In this document: one piece after another, positions 6,707 to 12,805 of the stretch | Position numbering within the stretch: position 1 is the first letter of the stretch | Layout of the letters: each line of letters starts with the position of its first letter | From: Alphaproteobacteria bacterium | GTDB taxonomy: Bacteria; Pseudomonadota; Alphaproteobacteria; Micropepsales; Micropepsaceae | Reading direction: 5' to 3' | Assembly: GCA_025935155.1 (NCBI GenBank) | Contig: JAICVV010000027.1 | Coordinates: forward strand, 1 to 12,805 | Length of the DNA: 12,805 nt | Translations under genes and position numbers: made by a program | The notes under the pieces: model-generated | The model's database searches: none | What the model was told of the DNA's origin: nothing | Seen by the model: the letters and a program-made list of their open reading frames with translations, nothing else

Positions 6707-8002
6707 TCAGGAGCGGTAGGAGCCGTTAATTCGGAGATATCCTACGGTCAGGTCGCAAGTGTAGATGCGAGCGCTGCCTTGCCCCAATCCCACATCCGCT
6801 CTGACCTCGACCTCGCGGCCGGATACGGCTTCGGTCGCCGCCGCTTCATCGTAACTCGCGGCGCGCGCCCCGTTTTCCGCTACCAGTTGACTGCCAAACC
6901 AGATGCAGAGCCGGTCGCGGTCAGCCGGCTCACCGGCCTTGCCAACTGCCATTACTACACGGCCCCAATTCGCATCGCCCCCTGCGACGGCGGTTTTGAC
7001 CAGAGGTGAATTCGCGATCGACAAGGCGATGCGTTTTGCGGACTCGTCAGACCGCGCGCCCGTGACATCGATCCGGATCAGTTTTTGCGCACCCTCGCCG
7101 TCCCGAACAACTTGAAGGGCAAGATTGAGCAGCACGCTATTCAACTCCCTGCGAAACGCAGCAAGGTGTTTGTCGTCTGCCGCCCTTACCGCCGGATGTT
7201 TGGGACCTTTGCCGGTCGCAAAGAAAAGCAAGGTATCGCTTGTGGATGTGTCGCTATCTACAGTGATGCAGTTGAACGATTGCGCAACACCCTCCGATAA
7301 CAATTGTTGCAGGACACCGGCGGGGATCGCTGCATCGGTTAAAACAAACGCCAGTAGCGTTGCCATGTCGGGCGCGATCATGCCCGAGCCTTTGGCGATC
7401 CCGTTGATGGTAACGGTGCTACCCCCAATCTGCGCTGTGGCTGTGGCGAGCTTGGGATAGGTATCCGTGGTCATGATGGCTTCTGCTGCTGCCCGCCATT
7501 TGTTCGGCGTAGCGGAGCGGACAAGCGATCTCATCGCGGAAGTGATTTTTTCCGTGGGCAGCGGCTCGCCAATCACCCCTGTCGAGGCGAGAAAAATCTC
7601 ATTCCTTGAGCAGCCCACCTCTCGCGCGGCCGACTCCGCCACCGCCTTCGCTGCTTCGGCTCCCGCTCTCCCGGTAAACGCGTTGGCGTTTCCGCTGTTA
7701 ACCACCAGTGCGCGGGCCGATCCAGACACGACGCATTTTCGGCACCAATCGACAGGAGCGGATACCGTTTTTGATCGTGTAAAGACACCTGCAACTTGAG
7801 TGCCTGCATCCATCTTCACGAGGAGAAGGTCCGTCCGGTCGCGATAGCGTATTGCGGCGGCAGCGGTGGACAGGCGAATGCCGGCGACAGCAGGAAGCCG
7901 TGCGATCTTTTTGGGCGCGAGCGGCGACAGGGCGGCCGCCCCATGCGGCGGCGCCGCAGTATTTGCTCGATGTGGAGATCGCGCTTTTTTTGCGCCCGCC
8001 AT
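6707..8002 (-). CDS. argJ: Bifunctional ornithine acetyltransferase/N-acetylglutamate synthase
   Basis: Recycles the acetyl group in arginine biosynthesis by moving it from N-acetylornithine to glutamate, and in the bifunctional form also makes N-acetylglutamate from acetyl-CoA. The 431-residue precursor self-cleaves before the nucleophile Thr215 in [15 protein letters not shown] (205-219) to give alpha and beta chains. The oxyanion pair Thr141-Gly142 is in [14 protein letters not shown] lies at 249-256, and the C-terminus ends [18 protein letters not shown] 8002 has GAGG seven nt upstream, which supports the start. Before SPLAPKKI, where close relatives begin, there are about 25 extra Ala/Pro/His-rich residues containing a run of seven A bases at codons 4-6. 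It is divergent from secA, separated by 167 nt, and is followed by mutT. Confidence 0.96.
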   Translation of the reverse strand: MAGAKKARSPHRANTAAPPHGAAALSPLAPKKIARLPAVAGIRLSTAAAAIRYRDRTDLLLVKMDAGTQVAGVFTRSKTVSAPVDWCRKCVVSGSARALVVNSGNANAFTGRAGAEAAKAVAESAAREVGCSRNEIFLASTGVIGEPLPTEKITSAMRSLVRSATPNKWRAAAEAIMTTDTYPKLATATAQIGGSTVTINGIAKGSGMIAPDMATLLAFVLTDAAIPAGVLQQLLSEGVAQSFNCITVDSDTSTSDTLLFFATGKGPKHPAVRAADDKHLAAFRRELNSVLLNLALQVVRDGEGAQKLIRIDVTGARSDESAKRIALSIANSPLVKTAVAGGDANWGRVVMAVGKAGEPADRDRLCIWFGSQLVAENGARAASYDEAAATEAVSGREVEVRADVGLGQGSARIYTCDLTVGYLRINGSYRS

Positions 8003-8053
8003 TGCCTCGCCTCAAGGCCGCCAACGAAGTACTAGGGGCGGAATCGGCCTGAA

Positions 8054-8082
8054 TTGACAAGGGGGGAGCCGGTTCCTATGTC
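8054..8082 (+). promoter_or_regulatory. Likely sigma70-type promoter of secA
   Basis: A perfect -35 hexamer TTGACA (8054-8059), a 17-nt spacer that is G-rich, and TATGTC (8077-8082) as a -10. Transcription would begin near 8089 and give a leader of about 80 nt before secA. It lies in the divergent argJ-secA gap and points toward secA. Confidence 0.55.
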
Positions 8083-8093
8083 TCAGCGGGCGC

Positions 8094-8117
8094 GCGGCCG
8101 GGGGCTTCTCCGGCCGC
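8094..8117 (+). promoter_or_regulatory. GC-rich hairpin in the secA leader
   Basis: GCGGCCGG (8094-8101) is perfectly complementary to CCGGCCGC (8110-8117) around an 8-nt loop that may close further by G-U and G-C pairs. It would form at the very 5' end of the predicted secA transcript. A second, weaker stem (GCCGG 8130-8134 with CCGGC 8140-8144) follows. There is no T-run after either, so a simple terminator is unlikely; stability or translational control is possible. Confidence 0.4.
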
Positions 8118-8160
8118 TTGTGCTTGTTCGCCGGTCGTGCCGGCTCGGCCCGCCCCGTCA

Positions 8161-8164
8161 GAGG
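8161..8164 (+). promoter_or_regulatory. Ribosome binding site of secA
   Basis: GAGG, within AGAGGA, lies five nt before ATG 8170 and fixes the start there rather than at the in-frame GTG 8137. Confidence 0.75.
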
Positions 8165-8169
8165 ATCTT

Positions 8170-10890
8170 ATGCTCGGCTTCACCGACATTGCGCAGCGTT
8201 TCTTTGGCTCCGTCAACGAGCGGAAGCTCCGCCCCATGTTCAAGCGGGTGGAACAAATCAACGCCCTCGAGCCTCGCTTCCAGCCGATGAGCGACGAAGA
8301 GCTGCGGGGCCAAACGCAAATTTTCAAGGAGCGGCTGGCAAAGGGCGAAACACTCGACGACCTGCTTCCGGAGGCGTTCGCGGTGGTTCGCGAAGCGGCG
8401 AAACGCACGCTCGGCCAGCGGCATTTCGACGTGCAGCTGGTGGGCGGCATGGTGCTCCACGAGGGCCGCATTGCCGAAATGAAAACAGGCGAAGGCAAGA
8501 CGCTGGTCGCCACCCTTCCCGTTTATCTCAACGCACTCGCCGGCAAGGGCGTGCACGTGGTGACGGTCAACGATTACCTCGCCCGCCGCGATGCCGACTG
8601 GATGGGGCAAATATACGGATTTCTCGGCCTGTCAGTCGGCTGCATCGTGCACGGCCTCACCGATGAAGAGCGCAAGAAGGCCTACGACGCCGATGTCACC
8701 TACGGAACCAACAACGAGTACGGCTTCGACTATCTGCGCGACAATATGAAGTACTCGATCGCAACGATGGTCCAGCGCGGGCATTTTTTCGCGATCGTGG
8801 ACGAAGTCGATTCCATCCTGATCGACGAGGCGCGTACACCGCTCATCATTTCCGGTCCGACGGAAGATCAGACCGAACTGTACCGCAATGTCGACGCGCT
8901 TATCCCGAAGCTTGAGAAAGACGACTACGAGCTCGACGAAAAACAGAAGACTGTGACGTTCACCGAAAGCGGCAACGAGCGCATGGTCGGCTGGCTGCGC
9001 GAGGCAGGCCTGCTGGAAACAGGCGACCTCTACGATATCGAGAACATCAACATCGTTCATCATGTCAACCAGGGCCTGAAGGCGCATGCGCTTTTCCAGC
9101 GCGATCGCGATTACATCGTGAAGGACGGAAAGGTCGTCATCATAGATGAGTTTACCGGCCGGATGATGGAAGGCCGACGTTATTCGGAAGGTCTTCATCA
9201 GGCGCTGGAGGCCAAAGAAGGCGTCCGCGTGGAGCCCGAAAACGTGACGCTCGCATCCATTACCTTCCAGAATTACTTTCGCCTGTATCAGAAACTCGCA
9301 GGCATGACCGGCACGGCGCTTACGGAAGCCGCCGAGTTCATGGACATCTACAAGCTGGATGTCATTGAGGTGCCCACCAACCGTCCAATGATCCGCAACG
9401 ACCAGGACGACGAAGTCTATCGCACGGTCGATGAGAAATATGCCGCCATCATCAAATTGGTGGAAGAGTGCAAGAGCCGCGGGCAGCCGGTCCTCGTCGG
9501 CACAACCTCCATCGAGAAATCCGAGGAGCTTTCGAGGCTGCTTCGCGAGCACAAGGTCAAGCACAACGTGCTGAACGCCCGTTACCACGAGCAGGAAGCT
9601 GTCATTGTGGCGCAAGCCGGCGTTTCAGGCGCTGTCACCATCGCCACCAACATGGCGGGCCGCGGCACCGACATTCAGCTCGGCGGCAATGCCGACATGC
9701 GGATCAAAAATGAGCTTGGCGGCATGCTCGACGAAGCCGAGTTCGGAAGGCATGCCGACGAGATTCGTGCCGAGGTGGCTGCGGATAAAGAGCGGGTGCT
9801 GGCGGCTGGCGGCCTGTACATCATGGGCACCGAGCGCCATGAAAGCCGCCGCATCGACAATCAACTGCGCGGCCGGTCGGGCCGTCAGGGCGACCCCGGC
9901 GCATCGAAGTTCTTCCTGAGCTTGCAGGACGATCTGATGCGCATCTTCGGGTCCGAGCGCATGGATTCAATTCTGAAGCGGCTGGGCCTCGAGGAAGGCG
10001 AAGCCATCGCGCATCCCTGGGTAAACAAGGCGCTCGAAAAGGCGCAGCAGAAGGTCGAAGCACGCAACTTCGAAATTCGCAAGAATATCCTGAAATTCGA
10101 CAACGTTCAGCACGATCAGCGCAAGGTGATCTTCGACCAGCGGCGCGAGATCATGAGCGCCGAAGATGTCAGCGAGCAGATCGGGGATTTCCGCGCGCAG
10201 GTGGTGGAAGACCTGGTTGCCCGCCACATTCCCGAGCGTGCCTATGCCGAGCAATGGGACGCTGCCGGGCTTCACGACGAGGTGCTGAAAATCTTTGCCG
10301 TCGATCTGCCTGTCACCGAGTGGACAAAGGAAGAAGGCATCGCGGACGAAGAAGTTCGCGAGCGCATCATCAAGGGGGTGGACGCGCGGGCAGCCGAGCG
10401 CGCTGCCAACGTTGGCCCCGATCTGATGCGCTACATCGAGAAATCGATTCTGCTGCAGACCCTGGATCATGACTGGCGCGAGCACATCGTGAACCTGGAT
10501 CATCTGCGCCAGTACGTCGGCCTGCGCGGTTACGGTCAGCGCGACCCGCTGAACGAATACAAGAGCGAGGCTTTCGAGCTGTTCGAAGGACTGCTTGCTA
10601 AAATGCGTATCGACGTCGTGCGGCAGCTGATGCACCTGCAGATCAACGTGGAGGCCCCGCCGCCGGAATTCGATCAGTCGCCAGGCCCCATGTACGCCTC
10701 GCACATCGACCCGCTGACCGGTGAGGACGAAATGGCGCCGCCGGATCCCATGCGGATCCGCACCTCACGAATGGAACAGGCTCCTGTTTCACCCGACGAT
10801 CCGAGCACGTGGGGCAAGATCCAGCGCAATGCGCCCTGTCCGTGCGGCTCAGGCCGCAAATTCAAGCATTGCCACGGCGCGCTGGTATGA
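8170..10890 (+). CDS. secA: Preprotein translocase ATPase SecA
   Basis: The motor that drives unfolded preproteins through SecYEG at the inner membrane; 906 residues, full length. Walker A MKTGEGKT lies at 104-111 and Walker B/DEVD at 211-214, followed by [15 protein letters not shown] (216-230). Further along come the AGMTGTA segment, the [13 protein letters not shown] segment, [14 protein letters not shown] and the [20 protein letters not shown] arginine-finger region of the second ATPase half, then a helical scaffold with ILKFDNVQ. The C-terminal tail ends in a zinc/SecB-binding site with Cys890, Cys892, Cys901 and His902. The start is set by GAGG and by the usual MLGFTDIA opening. It stands alone with its own promoter, divergent from argJ. 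Confidence 0.98.
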   Translation: MLGFTDIAQRFFGSVNERKLRPMFKRVEQINALEPRFQPMSDEELRGQTQIFKERLAKGETLDDLLPEAFAVVREAAKRTLGQRHFDVQLVGGMVLHEGRIAEMKTGEGKTLVATLPVYLNALAGKGVHVVTVNDYLARRDADWMGQIYGFLGLSVGCIVHGLTDEERKKAYDADVTYGTNNEYGFDYLRDNMKYSIATMVQRGHFFAIVDEVDSILIDEARTPLIISGPTEDQTELYRNVDALIPKLEKDDYELDEKQKTVTFTESGNERMVGWLREAGLLETGDLYDIENINIVHHVNQGLKAHALFQRDRDYIVKDGKVVIIDEFTGRMMEGRRYSEGLHQALEAKEGVRVEPENVTLASITFQNYFRLYQKLAGMTGTALTEAAEFMDIYKLDVIEVPTNRPMIRNDQDDEVYRTVDEKYAAIIKLVEECKSRGQPVLVGTTSIEKSEELSRLLREHKVKHNVLNARYHEQEAVIVAQAGVSGAVTIATNMAGRGTDIQLGGNADMRIKNELGGMLDEAEFGRHADEIRAEVAADKERVLAAGGLYIMGTERHESRRIDNQLRGRSGRQGDPGASKFFLSLQDDLMRIFGSERMDSILKRLGLEEGEAIAHPWVNKALEKAQQKVEARNFEIRKNILKFDNVQHDQRKVIFDQRREIMSAEDVSEQIGDFRAQVVEDLVARHIPERAYAEQWDAAGLHDEVLKIFAVDLPVTEWTKEEGIADEEVRERIIKGVDARAAERAANVGPDLMRYIEKSILLQTLDHDWREHIVNLDHLRQYVGLRGYGQRDPLNEYKSEAFELFEGLLAKMRIDVVRQLMHLQINVEAPPPEFDQSPGPMYASHIDPLTGEDEMAPPDPMRIRTSRMEQAPVSPDDPSTWGKIQRNAPCPCGSGRKFKHCHGALV

Positions 10891-10901
10891 CCGTCAGCGC
10901 G
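10878..10901 (+). terminator. Weak hairpin overlapping the secA stop
   Basis: CGCGCTG (10878-10884) pairs with CAGCGCG (10895-10901) across a 10-nt loop that contains the secA TGA. Only ATTT follows seven nt later, so it is at best a poor intrinsic terminator. Confidence 0.25.
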
Positions 10902-11196
10902 GCACGATTTGGCCGTTCTGCTTGTAACCTCGCCACGCGTCATCACGAACTGCACCCGCTCAAGCAGGTGGAGGCGGGCCAGAGGTCGCTATCCACCGTC
11001 ACTACAGCCGGACGCGGGCGCGAAGAAGCCAAGCCCCGCCTTATACGTTCGCCGTGCACCAGAATGGAAGGCTAGCTTCTTGGCTGGGCTGACCGCGGGA
11101 AGGAAAGAGCAGCCCCCGCTCCCGAGTGGAAAGAATCAATGCTAACGGTCGCTTGCGAAGCGCACAATGCGGCGCCTGATCCACGCGAGTCGTCCG
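10891..11196. other. Intergenic stretch between secA and corA
   Basis: About 306 nt with no convincing gene on either strand, no RNA gene and no repeat that I can recognise. It should hold the secA 3' end and the corA promoter, but I find no clear -35/-10 pair. A short frame from ATG 11139, preceded by GGAAAG, runs 29 codons and overlaps the corA start in another frame; it resembles nothing. Confidence 0.6.
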
Positions 11197-12135
11197 ATGC
11201 TGAACGTTTGTCCCTCATCTGCCGGTAAGGCGCCAGTCTGGGTAGACCTTTTCGATCCGACGCCGGAGGAAGTGAAGCAAGTTGAGGCCGAACACAAGGT
11301 TCGGGTGCCTTCGCGGGCGCAACTGGAGGAAATCGAGTCCTCGAGCCGCTTATCGGTCGAGAATGGCACCATTCACCTGAACATGCCCGTGATCGCGCAC
11401 GAGGGCGAAGATGCGCCCACTGCCCTCGGCTTCATTTTCAACAAGGATCTGCTGGTCACCGTGCGCTATACGCGCCTGCTTGGCTTTCGCGCTGCCATCG
11501 AGCGGTTCAATGCGGATCGGCATTCGAGAACCAGCTCGGAGGTCTTTGCGACCCTTATCGAGAGCATCACCGATCTCGGTGCGGATGCGCTCGAGGAAAT
11601 CGGCCTCCAGCTGAACAATGACTCTCGTCGCGTTTTCCGCAATTACGGCAACAAGCGGCCGCGCAACATCGCGCGGGCGAACCGGGCATTGCGGGAGGTG
11701 CTTGCAGCCGTTGGCGAGAGCGGCGAAAAGCTCTCGCAAATTCGCGAAAGCCTGCTTGGGCTGCAGCGCATAATTCCCTTCGCGCTGGACAAGGGCAAAG
11801 ACTGGATAGAGCGCGAGATCGCGGAGCGATTGCAGACCGCGGCGCGAGACCTTCAATCGCTTAACGATTTCGAAGTTCACTTGTCGAATAAGGTGCAGTT
11901 CTTGCTCGATGCCGTTCTCGGATTCATCAACACCGAACAGAACGATATTTTCAAGGTGCTGACAATCGTGTCGGTGGTCGGCATTCCGCCAACGCTCATC
12001 GCCAGCATGTATGGCATGAATTTCCGCTACATGCCGGAGCTCCAGTGGCACCTGGGCTATGCGTGGGGCCTTGGACTGATCGCCCTCTCCGCCATCCTGC
12101 CCACCATATGGTTCAAGTGGCGCGGCTGGTGGTAG
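11197..12135 (+). CDS. corA: CorA family divalent metal transporter
   Basis: An inner-membrane channel-like transporter for Mg2+ and related ions, working as a pentamer with a large cytoplasmic N-terminal funnel. The 312-residue product has VWVDLFDPTPEE (14-25), a long helical region (about 110-250), the first membrane helix (about 252-271) and the hallmark YGMN (272-275) just after it. A second membrane helix follows (about 286-306), and the short basic tail KWRGWW faces the cytoplasm. ATG 11197 gives the usual ML opening; an in-frame ATG at 11167 would add ten residues, and neither has a strong Shine-Dalgarno. Relatives such as ZntB export zinc, so Mg2+ is the default rather than a proven substrate. 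Its last 23 nt overlap the convergent lolD end. Confidence 0.93.
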   Translation: MLNVCPSSAGKAPVWVDLFDPTPEEVKQVEAEHKVRVPSRAQLEEIESSSRLSVENGTIHLNMPVIAHEGEDAPTALGFIFNKDLLVTVRYTRLLGFRAAIERFNADRHSRTSSEVFATLIESITDLGADALEEIGLQLNNDSRRVFRNYGNKRPRNIARANRALREVLAAVGESGEKLSQIRESLLGLQRIIPFALDKGKDWIEREIAERLQTAARDLQSLNDFEVHLSNKVQFLLDAVLGFINTEQNDIFKVLTIVSVVGIPPTLIASMYGMNFRYMPELQWHLGYAWGLGLIALSAILPTIWFKWRGWW

Positions 12136-12805
12136 CCAACTGCTCCTCGAGCAGCGCGCCTTCATGCAGCACGAGCGCCCGATCCATTTTTGCCGCCAAT
12201 TCCTGATTGTGCGTGGCGACCAGCGCGGCGACGCCTTCCGATCGCACCAGATGCAGCAGCAGATCGAACACGCCCTGCGCGGTTTTCGGATCGAGATTAC
12301 CCGTCGGTTCATCTGCCAACAGCAGCCGCGGACGATTGGCGAGCGCACGGGCTATGGCAACGCGTTGCTGCTCGCCGCCAGAAAGCTGGGCCGGACGATG
12401 CTCCAGGCGTTCGGCCAAGCCGACTTGCGTGAGCAGCCGCTTCGCTTCCTGCTCAGCGTCCGCACCTCCGCATCCGGCGATAAGCCGTGGAATAACCACG
12501 TTCTCCAGCGCGCTGAATTCCGGCAACAGATGATGCGCCTGATAAACAAAGCCGATCGACTCTCGGCGCAGGCGCGTCCGCTCAGATTCGGACAGGCGCG
12601 AAGCTGGCGCACCGCCGAGATAGATTTCGCCGGCTGAAGGCGCTTCCAGCAGTCCGGCCATGTGCAGCAGCGACGATTTTCCTGCGCCCGACGGGCCGAC
12701 CAGCGCAACGAGTTCTCCGGGCCTTAAGGTCAGGCGCAGATCGTGAAAGACGTCGAGGGTGTCCTCCCCTTGCGCGTAGCGTCGCGCAACACCCTCAAGC
12801 CGCAG
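12113..12805 (-). CDS. lolD: Lipoprotein-releasing ABC transporter ATPase (partial, 5' end cut by window)
   Basis: ATPase subunit of LolCDE, which extracts outer-membrane lipoproteins from the inner membrane and hands them to LolA. The visible 230 residues include Walker A GPSGAGKSS (37-45), the Q-loop Gln89 in FVYQAHHLLPEFSALENV, the signature LSGGEQQRVAIARAL (141-155), Walker B LLLADEPTGNLD (161-172) and the H-loop His199 in VATHNQ. The LLHMAGLLEAPSAGEI stretch is characteristic of LolD over other members of the MacB/LolD group. The frame is still open at the right edge with no start codon seen; given a family length near 230, only a few residues are missing. A LolC/LolE permease would be expected just beyond the edge on the same strand. 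Confidence 0.92.
   Translation of the reverse strand: MRLEGVARRYAQGEDTLDVFHDLRLTLRPGELVALVGPSGAGKSSLLHMAGLLEAPSAGEIYLGGAPASRLSESERTRLRRESIGFVYQAHHLLPEFSALENVVIPRLIAGCGGADAEQEAKRLLTQVGLAERLEHRPAQLSGGEQQRVAIARALANRPRLLLADEPTGNLDPKTAQGVFDLLLHLVRSEGVAALVATHNQELAAKMDRALVLHEGALLEEQLATTSRAT

Noticed and set aside
8054..8290. A plus-strand frame overlapping the secA start that could be a SecM-like arrest peptide (contains an RLGPPR segment)
   Set aside because: Its TTG start is the -35 box itself, it has no signal-like hydrophobic segment, it runs on inside secA, and the segment only loosely resembles known arrest motifs.
8632..9615. Long antisense frame within secA
   Set aside because: Shadow of secA codon structure; no family features and fully covered by a certain gene.
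11350..12348. Long minus-strand frame across corA and the end of lolD
   Set aside because: Antisense of corA joined to an off-frame reading of lolD; no recognisable domain.

Overview
The window looks like a chromosomal stretch of an alphaproteobacterium. Evidence is the gene content and protein signatures: a 906-residue SecA ending in a Cys/His zinc site, a bifunctional ArgJ, a ComF/GrxC/nitrilase/DUF1178 cluster, an NDUFAF5-like methyltransferase, a Flp-type pilin and a LolD ATPase. GC is moderately high. I cannot name the genus from the sequence alone.

Layout. (1) 29-2623, plus strand: a compact DNA modification/defence cassette of vsr (mismatch endonuclease), a 5-methylcytosine DNA methyltransferase, and an unnamed protein overlapping the methyltransferase by 8 nt. 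The unnamed protein carries an acidic residue plus QAK pattern expected of a PD-(D/E)XK nuclease. Together they read as a complete type II restriction-modification system with its own repair enzyme. By eye this block is more AT-rich than the rest, which fits lateral acquisition. (2) 2637-5161, minus strand: a housekeeping run read comF > grxC > nitrilase-type amidase > DUF1178, with grxC and the amidase coupled by a 4-nt ATGA overlap. (3) 5204-6058, plus strand: a class I SAM methyltransferase divergent from comF. (4) 6055-8002, minus strand: argJ > mutT > a Flp pilin reading frame that runs into mutT and has no start codon at the usual place. (5) 8054-10890, plus strand: a good sigma70-like promoter, a GC-rich hairpin leader and secA. 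(6) 11197-12135, plus strand: a CorA-type metal transporter, whose 3' end overlaps by 23 nt the convergent 3' end of lolD (12113 to beyond the right edge).

How the genes relate. The first three act together on DNA: methylation marks self sites, the putative nuclease would cut unmarked DNA, and Vsr repairs the T:G mismatches that arise when 5-methylcytosine deaminates. GrxC and the Nit-type amidase both touch glutathione (redox exchange and repair of a deaminated side product). SecA and LolD serve protein and lipoprotein export, but they are separate transcription units here. ArgJ, MutT, ComF and CorA are ordinary housekeeping functions.

The most novel item is the nuclease candidate of the cassette, which I cannot match to a characterised restriction enzyme. 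Next is the Flp pilin with an irregular 5' end. I see no CRISPR array, tRNA, rRNA, insertion sequence or phage genes.
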